DNA of 64,000 nucleotides from Mucilaginibacter sp. cycad4 (lineage in GTDB: Bacteria; Bacteroidota; Bacteroidia; Sphingobacteriales; Sphingobacteriaceae): NCBI RefSeq assembly GCF_034263275.1, contig NZ_CP139559.1, positions 1,674,001 to 1,738,000 on the forward strand, given 5' to 3'. A program made the translations under genes and the position numbers. Below are positions 36,100 to 45,258 of the stretch, piece after piece. The first letter of the stretch is position 1. Each line of letters opens with the position of its first letter. Under the pieces are notes generated by a model. That model did no database searches, was not told the origin of the DNA, and saw only the letters and a list, made by a program, of their open reading frames with translations.

Positions 36100-39000
36100 A
36101 TGCAACCAAAAATACCCCTGTTTCTGCTTATCTTAATCCTTACTATTCTTTGCGCCTGTAATGGTGGTGATAAACAAACCCTGTTTACCCGGCAAAATAA
36201 CGAAGCTATCGGCATCAATTTCGCTAATCAGCTCAATGACCAGGACCGTACCAATGTATTTACTTTTCGTAATTATTATAATGGGGGCGGGGTTGCCATT
36301 GGCGATGTCAACAATGATGGCTTAAATGATGTTTATTTAACATCAAACATGGGCGGTAACCAACTTTATATCAATAAAGGGAACTGGAAGTTTGAAAACA
36401 TAACCGATAAGGCAGGGGTTAAGAGTACTAAATACTGGAGCACAGGCGCTACTATGGTTGATATCAATGGCGATGGCTGGCTTGATATTTACGTTTGCCA
36501 CAGCGGTAATGCCCGCGGCAGCGAAAAGGGTAATGAACTATTTATTAATCAGCATGATGGTACGTTTAAGGAAGAAGCCCAAAAGTATGGCCTGGTAGAT
36601 AATGGATTATCCACCCAGGCCATTTTTTTCGACTATGATAATGACGGCGATCTTGATTGCTTTGTACTAAATAATTCTTTCCGACCAATAGAATCATTTG
36701 ATTTTAGTAAAAACTTACGAGCTGTTGTTGACGAATTGGGTGGCGCGCGCTTGTACCGTAATGATGGCGGCCATTTTACTAACGTAACCAAAGAAGCAGG
36801 CATATATTCAAGCGATATAGGCTTTGGTTTGGGTGTTTCTGTGGCTGATATCAATCAGGATGGATACCCTGACATCTATGTCTCCAATGATTTTTTTGAG
36901 CGTGATTATCTTTATATCAATCAAAGAAATGGAACTTTTAAAGAGGATATTCAAAATGAAACGGGGCACCTGAGCCTGGCTTCAATGGGATCGGATATTG
37001 CCGATATAAATAACGATGGGCAGTATGATATTTTCACTACAGAAATGCTGCCCGAAGGCGATCTGCGGTTGAAAAAAATGACCTCGTTTGAATCGTATGA
37101 TGTGATCAAAGCCAAGCAGCGCGATGGTTACTATAACCAGTATATGCAAAACTGCCTGCAGGTGCGTAACAACGATGGAACATTCTCTGAAACCGCCTTT
37201 TATTCGGGCGTAGCTGCAACCGACTGGAGCTGGGGCGCGCTGATGTTTGATATGGATAATGACGGATGGAAGGACATTTTTGTATCAAACGGGATCTATA
37301 AAGACCTAACCGATCAGGATTATATCGAATTTTTAGGCAATCGCGATAACATGGCCAAAATAGCCGAAGGCCGGAAGAAATTTGATTATAAGGATTTTAC
37401 TGATAAAATGGCTTCATCACCCTTATCTAATTATGCCTATCTTAATAATCACAACCTTACTTTCACCAATAAATCGACTGATTTTGGTTTGGATAAGCCG
37501 GGGTTTAGCAATGGATCATCCTATGCAGATCTCGACAATGATGGGGATAATGACCTCATCGTAAATAATGAAAACGCTCCGGTATCTATTTTTAAAAATA
37601 ATGCCGAAAGAAATGGAAACCACCATATCCAGATAAAATTAAAAGGAACGGGCCTGAATACTTTTGGAATAGGTACTACGGTAAAAGTATTTATGAAGGG
37701 CAGTTCGCTGATTTATTATAATCAGCCTACACGTGGTTTCCAAAGTTGCACATCGCCCAATTTACTTACAATAGGTATAGGCAAATACAAATCAATTGAT
37801 TCGGTACAGGTAATTTGGCCCGGCAATACTTACCAGTTGCTAAAAAACGTAAACGCGGATAAAGTTTACGTAGTTAAGCAAACCGATGCCAATCTGAAAT
37901 ATAACTGGACAAAACCTCCTGTTAAAACAATGTTCGCCGATGTTACCAAATCAATATTTGATAGTATCCCTAAGCATAAGGAGGATGATTTTATCGATTT
38001 CGATAACGAGCGCCTGATGCTCCAGATGTTATCGACAGAGAATCCGTACATGGCAACCGGCGATGTTAACGGCGACGGGTTGACTGACTTTTATTTCGGG
38101 AGCTCAAAAAATAGCTTTGCGAGCATCTATATCCAACAAAAGGATGGCAGGTTTAAACAAACCATTCCCGAAGATTTTAAAAAGCAGGAATACCTGGAAA
38201 ATGCCGGGGCTGTTTTTGGTGATTTTGATGGCGATGGCGACCAGGACCTGATAGTAGGAGTAGGGGGCAATGCTGATGAGGCCGAAACTCCGGTTTACAA
38301 TCCGCGCTTTTTTGTGAACGATGGTAAAGGTAATTTTCACCGCGATCCCGAAAGAACATTGCACGCCGCTGTTAATGCCTCGGTAATTGTCCCGGCGGAT
38401 TATGACGGCGATGGCAAGCCCGACCTTTTTGTTGGAGGTAGAAGTGTGCCCGGACTTTACGGATGTTCGCCGCAATCATTTGTTTTTCATAACGATGGAA
38501 ACGGGCATTTTACCGATGTATCAAAATTAGTATTGGGTACCGATACAAAGCTGGGCATGGTAACGGCAGCCCAATGGGCCGATATTGATAACAATGGCTC
38601 GCCCGATCTGGTAGTTGCCGGCAACTGGATGGGGATTAAGATCTTCAAAAATAACAAAGGAAAATTTACCGAAGATAAACAACTGGCCAACTACAAAGGC
38701 TGGTGGAGCTGCCTTGAAATTGCTGATGTAGATGGCGACGGTACCCTTGATATCATTGGCGGTAACATCGGCCTTAACTCAAAATTTAGGGCTTCGTTTG
38801 AGCAGCCTATGGAAATTCATATAAAGGATTTTGATAATAACGGTACCAAAGAGTGTGTAACCTCTATGTATAAAAGCGATGGCGTAAACTATGTTTTTCA
38901 TATGAAGCCGGATTTAGTGGGTCAGATGCCAATCCTCAAAAAACGTTTTCTGCGCTATATCGACTATGCGGGCAAACCATTTGACGAGGTATTTACTGCC

Positions 39001-39402
39001 GATATGCTTGAGGGCGCCGAAACCCATCAAATGAACTTCCTGGCATCGGCGGTGTTTTTAAATAAAAACGGAAAGTTTGTGTGTAAACCTTTGCCTACGG
39101 ATGCCCAGCTCTCTATGATAAGTACTATTTTGTGTGCCGATCTTGATAATACAGGCGTTAAGAAGATCGTATTAGGAGGCAACTTTTACGGCTTTAAACC
39201 TGAAGTTGGCCGGCTTGATGCTAATCGCGGCCTTGTTTATCAATACACAAAAAATGGGTTTACTTATTTTCCAGCTGCCAAAACGGGCCTGAATTTAAAC
39301 GGACAGGTACGCTCATCGGTGGCTATTAAAAATACAGCCGGTAAAAATTATTACCTGTTTGGTATTAATGATGAACCGCTTAAAGCTTATGAATTACGCT
39401 AA
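36100..39402 (+). CDS. VCBS/FG-GAP and ASPIC/UnbV-domain lipoprotein 1
   Basis: The 1100-residue protein has a lipoprotein signal ending ILCAC. Repeated FG-GAP/VCBS calcium-binding motifs of the form D-N-N-D-G-x-D follow (for example GDVNNDGLNDVYL, DYDNDGDLDCFVL, DIDNNGSPDLVVA), forming a beta-propeller in each half. An ASPIC/UnbV segment sits near the middle (RGFQSCTSPNLLTIGIG to VIWPGNTYQLLKN). Such proteins are found next to SusCD pairs and are thought to bind substrate at the cell surface; no catalytic activity is known to me. It is similar in layout to the next gene, suggesting an old duplication. Confidence 0.9.
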   Translation: MQPKIPLFLLILILTILCACNGGDKQTLFTRQNNEAIGINFANQLNDQDRTNVFTFRNYYNGGGVAIGDVNNDGLNDVYLTSNMGGNQLYINKGNWKFENITDKAGVKSTKYWSTGATMVDINGDGWLDIYVCHSGNARGSEKGNELFINQHDGTFKEEAQKYGLVDNGLSTQAIFFDYDNDGDLDCFVLNNSFRPIESFDFSKNLRAVVDELGGARLYRNDGGHFTNVTKEAGIYSSDIGFGLGVSVADINQDGYPDIYVSNDFFERDYLYINQRNGTFKEDIQNETGHLSLASMGSDIADINNDGQYDIFTTEMLPEGDLRLKKMTSFESYDVIKAKQRDGYYNQYMQNCLQVRNNDGTFSETAFYSGVAATDWSWGALMFDMDNDGWKDIFVSNGIYKDLTDQDYIEFLGNRDNMAKIAEGRKKFDYKDFTDKMASSPLSNYAYLNNHNLTFTNKSTDFGLDKPGFSNGSSYADLDNDGDNDLIVNNENAPVSIFKNNAERNGNHHIQIKLKGTGLNTFGIGTTVKVFMKGSSLIYYNQPTRGFQSCTSPNLLTIGIGKYKSIDSVQVIWPGNTYQLLKNVNADKVYVVKQTDANLKYNWTKPPVKTMFADVTKSIFDSIPKHKEDDFIDFDNERLMLQMLSTENPYMATGDVNGDGLTDFYFGSSKNSFASIYIQQKDGRFKQTIPEDFKKQEYLENAGAVFGDFDGDGDQDLIVGVGGNADEAETPVYNPRFFVNDGKGNFHRDPERTLHAAVNASVIVPADYDGDGKPDLFVGGRSVPGLYGCSPQSFVFHNDGNGHFTDVSKLVLGTDTKLGMVTAAQWADIDNNGSPDLVVAGNWMGIKIFKNNKGKFTEDKQLANYKGWWSCLEIADVDGDGTLDIIGGNIGLNSKFRASFEQPMEIHIKDFDNNGTKECVTSMYKSDGVNYVFHMKPDLVGQMPILKKRFLRYIDYAGKPFDEVFTADMLEGAETHQMNFLASAVFLNKNGKFVCKPLPTDAQLSMISTILCADLDNTGVKKIVLGGNFYGFKPEVGRLDANRGLVYQYTKNGFTYFPAAKTGLNLNGQVRSSVAIKNTAGKNYYLFGINDEPLKAYELR

Positions 39403-39412
39403 CACCAATTTA

Positions 39413-42400
39413 ATGCTGTTTACCAAATATATTCTTAGATATTTCTTTATACTTTTTTGTATTGGTGTGATGGGCTTGTTTTCCTGTAAGCCTAAAAAGG
39501 CAGGTGAAGGTATATTTAAATTACTCCCAGCTAATGAAACAGGGGTTACCTTTATAAACAAGAACATAGTATCCGATTCTGTTAATATTTTAGATTATTT
39601 GTATTTCTACAACGGTGCGGGTGTGGCAACTGCCGATTTTAATAACGATGGCCTGCCCGATCTTTATTTTGTATCAAACCAGGGCCCGAACAAACTTTAC
39701 CTTAACAAAGGCGGGATGAAGTTTGAGGATATTACTGATAGGGCAGGTGTTGCCGGTGCCGGTAACTGGAAGACCGGTGTAACTGTAGTTGATATCAATG
39801 GTGATGGATTTAAGGATATCTATGTAAGTGTGGTATCGGGGTATAAAACCTTTAAAGGTAAAAATCAGCTTTACATAAATAACGGTAATTTAACTTTTAC
39901 CGAAAGTGCAGCTAAATACGGGCTTGATTTTGCCGGCCTTTCTACCCAGGCTTCGTTTTTTGATTATGATAAGGATGGCGACTTGGATATGTTCCTCCTT
40001 ACTTCATCGGTACACAGTAATGATACTTATGGCGATTCTACCCAACGGTTCAAATATAGTCATGATGCCGGCGATCACCTTTTCAGGAATGACAATGGGC
40101 ATTTTACAGATGTAACGGCAGGTTCAGGTATTTATTCAGCACCAATTGGTTACGGCTTGGGTGTAAGTGTAGGTGATTTGAATAACGATGGCTGGGACGA
40201 TCTTTATGTAAGTAATGATTTTTTTGAGCAGGACTATTACTACATCAATCAGCATAACGGCACTTTTAAAGAGCAATTGAAAAGCGCTTTCGGCCATACA
40301 AGCCTGTTTTCGATGGGGAATACTATCAGTGATATTAACCAGGATGGCCATTTGGATGTACTTAGCACCGATATGCTTCCCGAAGAAATGAAGGTGTTAC
40401 GATCAACCATCAATGATGAACCGCTGGATATTTATAACCAGGAAGTTAATGCCGGGTATTACTACCAATACTCAAAAAATTGCCTGCAGTTGAACGTGGG
40501 CAATGGTAATAAGTTTGTCGACCTGAGTTTGTACAGCGGGGTTTCGGCTACAGATTGGACATGGTCGCCGCTGGTGCAGGATTTTGATATGGATGGAAAG
40601 AAAGACATGTTCTTCTCCAATGGTATCAAACGCCGCCTTAATGATATGGATTATCTGAAATATCTTGGTGACCCCATGGTTATGCAGGCATACAAAGAAA
40701 ATCGCGTTTTTGATAAAGACAAGATCAATAAAATGCCCGAAGGCGGTGTGCATAATTACCTTTATCATGGTGAAGATAGATTGAAATTTACTGATGTATC
40801 TACAGGCAACGATATGCAGCAAGCATCTATATCGGCAGGTTCTGTGGCAGTTGATTTAGATAATGACGGTGATCTTGATATAGTTACCAATAACATGGAT
40901 GAGCCGGCATATATTTATAATAATGCCACGATAGAGGGCCGCAAAGAAAACAAGCCAAGCTATCTTAAATACGCTGTAAAATACAACCTTTTGAACCGTG
41001 ACGGCATTGGCACCAAATTTTTCCTTAAATCAAAAGATCATATCGATCACCAGGAAATACAAACCAGTAATGCGTACGAAAGTAATTTGAATAACGAGCT
41101 GCTTTTCACATTTGCCCCCGGCGATAAACCGGAATCGTTGTTGGTGGTATGGCCTGATAATAGTTATGAAGTGGTGAAAGACTTCAAGCCCGGTCAGAAA
41201 ACCATTTTAAGATATAACCCTCAAATAGTTAACGATCGTAAACCAGTAGCTGAGGTTATTGAAGCTTTCATCAGCGATAAGAAGCAGTTTGACAGCAAAC
41301 CAATACAGGCAAAGCTTTTAGCTAACGTTAAAACTTTCGATACCCCCGATTTTAATTACTATTCACTCTTACCACATACTTATTTGCAGCACACCCCAGC
41401 AATTGCCATAGCCGACGCCAATAATGACGGCATTGATGATATTTATATAGGAGGCATTGCCGACGAAGAAAAATACATACTGGCAGGTGATAAATCAGGG
41501 GGATTTACCAAAGTAAGCGTGCCATTATTTGATCAATATAAAAATACTGCAGATGAGCAGGCCACATGGGTCGATGTAAATAATGATGGCAAACCCGACT
41601 TGATCGTGATTAGCGCTAACCATCCTTTCCTTGAAACGGAGAAATTGGTACAGCCCCGACTATATCTCAACAAAGGCAATTTTCAGTTTGAATATCAGTC
41701 TTTACCAAAGCTCAATTATCAGGCATCAAAAATTACGCTATTTGATTTTAACGGAGATGGACTGAACGATATTTTATTTACCAGCGCCGTTTCGTTTAAG
41801 GATTATACAGCTACTATCCCTTCTTCAATATTAATTAATAAAGGCAACGGAAAGTTTGAAATAAGTGGCGACAAGCGATATGATCAAATCACGAACCTGC
41901 AATATGTCACCAGTATAACAACTGCTGATATCGATCACAATGGCAAGCCCGACTTGCTTATAACAGCCGAGTGGCAGCCGGTTTATATCTTCCTGAATGA
42001 TGGAAAAAAATTAAATCGTTTTTCATCACCGGTTTTAGATAAGGAAAAAGGCTGGTGGCAGTCGGCTATGATAAGCGATATAGATGGCGACGGCAAGGCT
42101 GATCTTATTGCCGGCAATTGGGGTTTGAACAATAAATATAATGTTACTGCCGACCAGCCGCTTTATGCCTATAATACTGATTTGGATAAGGATGGCAAAA
42201 ACGATTTGATATTATCATATTTTTATAAAGACCTGTATTACCCGTTTCGCCCTAAAAATGATTTGGAACAGGAACTGCCATATTTAAAAAAAGAATGGCT
42301 CAGCTATCAAAAAATGGCCGATAAAACTACCGCCGAGGTATTTAAGGACAAACTGGATGATAATGATCGTTTAAGTGTAAATCAGTTCAATAGTATTTTT

Positions 42401-42736
42401 GTGAGTGATGTATTGCACGCTGCTTCGGTTACCGCGTTGCCATACCTTTATCAGCAGGCCCCCATTAAGTCGATGCTAAAATATGGCAATGGCGATATAT
42501 TGCTGAATGGAAACTTTTGGGGCGTTGTACCTTATGAAGGGAAGTATGACGCGCTCGGCCTGGCTGGCTTACACTACGACAAACAGCATAAGCAATTTGA
42601 TGCACCAGCTTATTTAATAAACGGGGCTATCAATCCACAGGAAATCACTTATCTGGCGCCTGTGAAAACAGCAACCAATTTGAATACCTATCTCGTGGTT
42701 ACCTATGATGGCCGGTTAATGTTATTAAGTAAGTAG
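39413..42736 (+). CDS. VCBS/FG-GAP and ASPIC/UnbV-domain lipoprotein 2
   Basis: Paralogue of the preceding gene (1107 residues from ATG 39413, 11 bp after its stop). The longer frame overlaps that stop and adds 18 residues upstream of the real lipoprotein signal (MGLFSC). It has the same series of FG-GAP motifs (DFNNDGLPDLYFV, DYDKDGDLDMFLL, DLDNDGDLDIVTN) and a central ASPIC/UnbV segment ending LLVVWPDNSYEVVKDFKPG. The shared order and the similar closing region (about GNFWGVVPYEGKYDALG against GNFYGFKPEVGRLDANR) support tandem duplication. Probable surface-binding partner of SusCD. Confidence 0.9.
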   Translation: MLFTKYILRYFFILFCIGVMGLFSCKPKKAGEGIFKLLPANETGVTFINKNIVSDSVNILDYLYFYNGAGVATADFNNDGLPDLYFVSNQGPNKLYLNKGGMKFEDITDRAGVAGAGNWKTGVTVVDINGDGFKDIYVSVVSGYKTFKGKNQLYINNGNLTFTESAAKYGLDFAGLSTQASFFDYDKDGDLDMFLLTSSVHSNDTYGDSTQRFKYSHDAGDHLFRNDNGHFTDVTAGSGIYSAPIGYGLGVSVGDLNNDGWDDLYVSNDFFEQDYYYINQHNGTFKEQLKSAFGHTSLFSMGNTISDINQDGHLDVLSTDMLPEEMKVLRSTINDEPLDIYNQEVNAGYYYQYSKNCLQLNVGNGNKFVDLSLYSGVSATDWTWSPLVQDFDMDGKKDMFFSNGIKRRLNDMDYLKYLGDPMVMQAYKENRVFDKDKINKMPEGGVHNYLYHGEDRLKFTDVSTGNDMQQASISAGSVAVDLDNDGDLDIVTNNMDEPAYIYNNATIEGRKENKPSYLKYAVKYNLLNRDGIGTKFFLKSKDHIDHQEIQTSNAYESNLNNELLFTFAPGDKPESLLVVWPDNSYEVVKDFKPGQKTILRYNPQIVNDRKPVAEVIEAFISDKKQFDSKPIQAKLLANVKTFDTPDFNYYSLLPHTYLQHTPAIAIADANNDGIDDIYIGGIADEEKYILAGDKSGGFTKVSVPLFDQYKNTADEQATWVDVNNDGKPDLIVISANHPFLETEKLVQPRLYLNKGNFQFEYQSLPKLNYQASKITLFDFNGDGLNDILFTSAVSFKDYTATIPSSILINKGNGKFEISGDKRYDQITNLQYVTSITTADIDHNGKPDLLITAEWQPVYIFLNDGKKLNRFSSPVLDKEKGWWQSAMISDIDGDGKADLIAGNWGLNNKYNVTADQPLYAYNTDLDKDGKNDLILSYFYKDLYYPFRPKNDLEQELPYLKKEWLSYQKMADKTTAEVFKDKLDDNDRLSVNQFNSIFVSDVLHAASVTALPYLYQQAPIKSMLKYGNGDILLNGNFWGVVPYEGKYDALGLAGLHYDKQHKQFDAPAYLINGAINPQEITYLAPVKTATNLNTYLVVTYDGRLMLLSK

Positions 42737-42743
42737 TGTAACA

Positions 42744-43673
42744 TCACAATATCGGATAATATATTTTAGTGATCCATTTTGAGGTGTCCTTTTGTGCCAG
42801 CCTATCTGTAACAAGTGATTGAAATGGCATGGCCGGGGACACGAGCCTGTGGTCTTTCATGTATATCTTTATTTGTGCCAGGGCGTTGTTAACGGTATTT
42901 TGTCCTCCGCGTACATCAGCCACCAATAAATTACCTCCCTTAGGTATGTTGTTTATGCTTGTTTGTTGAAAAGGAGTGATCTTTTTGTTGATTGGAAGCG
43001 CAACGTTAACCTGGTATTCGTGTTCATCTGTTTGGATAACGTTAAGCATGGGGAAGTTTGTTTGTTTGGCATCCTGTCCGGCAGCCTGTTGTTGCAGCAT
43101 TTTAATGATACCATAAGTGGCTTGCAATGAAGGATATTCTGGATAGGTATTAGCTGAAACGAGCAAAACTGTGTCTTTAGCATGGTTTAGGTAGATTCTA
43201 TAGCCATATGCGTTTCTTTCATCCTCAAGGAAGCGTTTAAGGTTTAGTAAAATTTCCGCAACCTGGTTTTCAGCGTCTCTGGTTTTGAAATAATTTGTTA
43301 TCCGTGATAAAAATCGGGTATTATTCTTATCAACAGCATCCCATTTAAATTTGAAAGAGCCTTCGGCATCGGCAAAATAACTTATTTCGCCACTAAAGGT
43401 CAGGTTATCTTTTTTTAATTTAAGATAGGTACTGCTATTGGTCATTTTATCGATGCTGATCTTTGTACCTTTAAAATTATATTGCCTGTCGCCGGTTTTG
43501 GTGCCAGGCCACCATTTATCCCACCCGCTTTCGGTGGTCAGGAATTTTGCAGCAATAACATCGGAAGTATCAATAGAGAGTTCCAGGGCTATAGCAGGTT
43601 TTTCGGGGAGTAAAATATAAGCCGTTACAATAACTACGATAATGGTAAGTACAATAAAAAAGATCTTCTTCAT
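42744..43673 (-). CDS. Membrane-anchored SRPBCC plus GyrI-like domain protein
   Basis: The 309-residue protein has an N-terminal signal anchor (FFIVLTIIVVIVTAYILLP). The first domain (about 28-150) looks like the SRPBCC/START fold (SGWDKWWPG, SGEISYFADAEGSFKFKWDA). The second (about 155-309) resembles the GyrI-like/AraC effector-binding fold (DEHEYQVNVALPI, KGGNLLVADVRGG). Both are small-molecule binding folds. It is convergent with the VCBS genes, with only 7 bp between the stops. The role is unknown. Confidence 0.7.
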   Translation of the reverse strand: MKKIFFIVLTIIVVIVTAYILLPEKPAIALELSIDTSDVIAAKFLTTESGWDKWWPGTKTGDRQYNFKGTKISIDKMTNSSTYLKLKKDNLTFSGEISYFADAEGSFKFKWDAVDKNNTRFLSRITNYFKTRDAENQVAEILLNLKRFLEDERNAYGYRIYLNHAKDTVLLVSANTYPEYPSLQATYGIIKMLQQQAAGQDAKQTNFPMLNVIQTDEHEYQVNVALPINKKITPFQQTSINNIPKGGNLLVADVRGGQNTVNNALAQIKIYMKDHRLVSPAMPFQSLVTDRLAQKDTSKWITKIYYPIL

Positions 43674-43918
43674 TTAGTTTATAAAAAAACGGATACCCGG
43701 GGTGATAAATTTAATAATATCAGACGGATTAACAGGTGTATATTGTTACAAAATATCTTGCCTTTTGATTAAATAAAAAAAATGCCCGACCAGGCTAAAA
43801 AACTAATGGAAATATGCTGTAGCATACTAAAAAAAGCCTATATTGGCTGTTGATCAATCGAAAAACGAGCGGATTTTTCCCTGTACATCTGCCCGGTTTT
43901 TAACCTATTTTATAACTT

Positions 43919-45247
43919 ATGAGATCCTTTTTATTTTGCCTTGCCGGTGTATTATTTTTATTTGCATCCTGTAAAAAGCCCTACTATGAAAAAGTACTCC
44001 ACGATCCCGAACTTTATCGGGTAACCGTTAAAAAACTTAATGATATTGTACTGGAAAATAACTTTCCGCCGGTAACTGCCTCCCGTAATTATGTATATGC
44101 CAATATTGCTGCATACGAAGTCATAGCCTCCGGCGACCCTAAGCATTTTAAGTCGTTATCCGGCCAAATCAAACACCTGCCGGCCGTGCCAAAAGCATCA
44201 AAAGATACTGCTGTTGATTACCAGTTTGCTTCATTGCTTGCCTTTTGCACAGTTGGCAACGCGGTAACGTTTCCCGAAGGTAGTATGGATCAGTATGTTG
44301 ATGAGCTTAAAAAGAAAGCCAAAGATGCAGGCATGCCATCGGTTTTGTTTGAGGGTTCTGTAAACTATGCCAATAAAGTAGCCAAATTTATATTGAAGTG
44401 GAGCAAGGGTGACCATTATGCACAAACCCGCTCTGCAAGTAAATATACGGTAAAGCAGCAGGATGGCCGCTGGATCCCCACGCCGCCTATGTATGCCCAG
44501 GCACTGGAAGCGCATTGGGGCGAGATCAGGCCGATGGTGCTGGACTCTACGGCCCAATTTATTCCGCCAGATCCACCAGCCTTCAATGTTAAAGACCATA
44601 ACAGCCCGTTTTATAAGCAGGCGCTTGAGGTAAAACAAATGGTAGACAGCTTAACCAAAGAAGAGAGACACCAGGCTGATTTCTGGGATGATAATGCCTT
44701 TAAACTTAATGTAGTTGGCCATGCATCGTTTGCAACCAAAAAGTTTTCGCCCGGGGGGCACTGGATGAATATAACTGCAATAGGTACCCGTAGCAAAAAG
44801 TTTGATTTTGGTACTACGGTAAGCGTTTATACCGAAGCTTCAATTGCTTTGTTTGATGGGTTTATCAATTGCTGGTACCTTAAATATCGCTCAAACTACG
44901 TTCGCCCCGAGACTATAATTACCAAATACATTGACGCCGATTGGCGTCCTTATATCCAAACGCCGCCGTTCCCTGAGTATAGCAGCGGTCACGCGGTTAT
45001 TTCATCAGCTGCCGCTGAAGTGCTTACTGACAGAATAGGCGATGATTTTGCCTATACAGATTCGTCGGAAATGGAATTTGGGATCGATCCGCTATCTTTT
45101 AAATCATTCCGTGAAGCCGCTAAATCAGCAGCTATGTCAAGGGTAATGGGAGGGATCCACTTTAAAAACGCCTGCATAATAGGTACTAAACAAGGCGCTG
45201 AAATTGGGCAACTTGTTGTAAAAAAATTGCAATTAAAGGTTAAGTGA
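43919..45247 (+). CDS. Vanadium-dependent haloperoxidase/PAP2-type lipoprotein
   Basis: The 442-residue protein has a lipoprotein signal (LFLFASC, Cys18). All three motifs of the vanadium haloperoxidase/PAP2 phosphatase fold are intact: Lys322-x6-Arg329-Pro330 (KYRSNYVRP), SGH with His358 (EYSSGHAVIS) and Ser407-Arg408-x5-His414 (SRVMGGIH). Members either oxidise halides with vanadate or hydrolyse phosphate esters, and sequence alone does not decide. Repeated association with SusCD/VCBS loci in Bacteroidota suggests a surface role. The GH65 gene starts 11 bp downstream, so they are likely cotranscribed. Confidence 0.88.
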   Translation: MRSFLFCLAGVLFLFASCKKPYYEKVLHDPELYRVTVKKLNDIVLENNFPPVTASRNYVYANIAAYEVIASGDPKHFKSLSGQIKHLPAVPKASKDTAVDYQFASLLAFCTVGNAVTFPEGSMDQYVDELKKKAKDAGMPSVLFEGSVNYANKVAKFILKWSKGDHYAQTRSASKYTVKQQDGRWIPTPPMYAQALEAHWGEIRPMVLDSTAQFIPPDPPAFNVKDHNSPFYKQALEVKQMVDSLTKEERHQADFWDDNAFKLNVVGHASFATKKFSPGGHWMNITAIGTRSKKFDFGTTVSVYTEASIALFDGFINCWYLKYRSNYVRPETIITKYIDADWRPYIQTPPFPEYSSGHAVISSAAAEVLTDRIGDDFAYTDSSEMEFGIDPLSFKSFREAAKSAAMSRVMGGIHFKNACIIGTKQGAEIGQLVVKKLQLKVK

Positions 45248-45258
45248 TATTTTAGTTA

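Noticed and set aside
44231..44638. 135-codon antisense frame inside the haloperoxidase gene
   Set aside because: Opposite a gene with intact catalytic motifs; composition is shadow-like.
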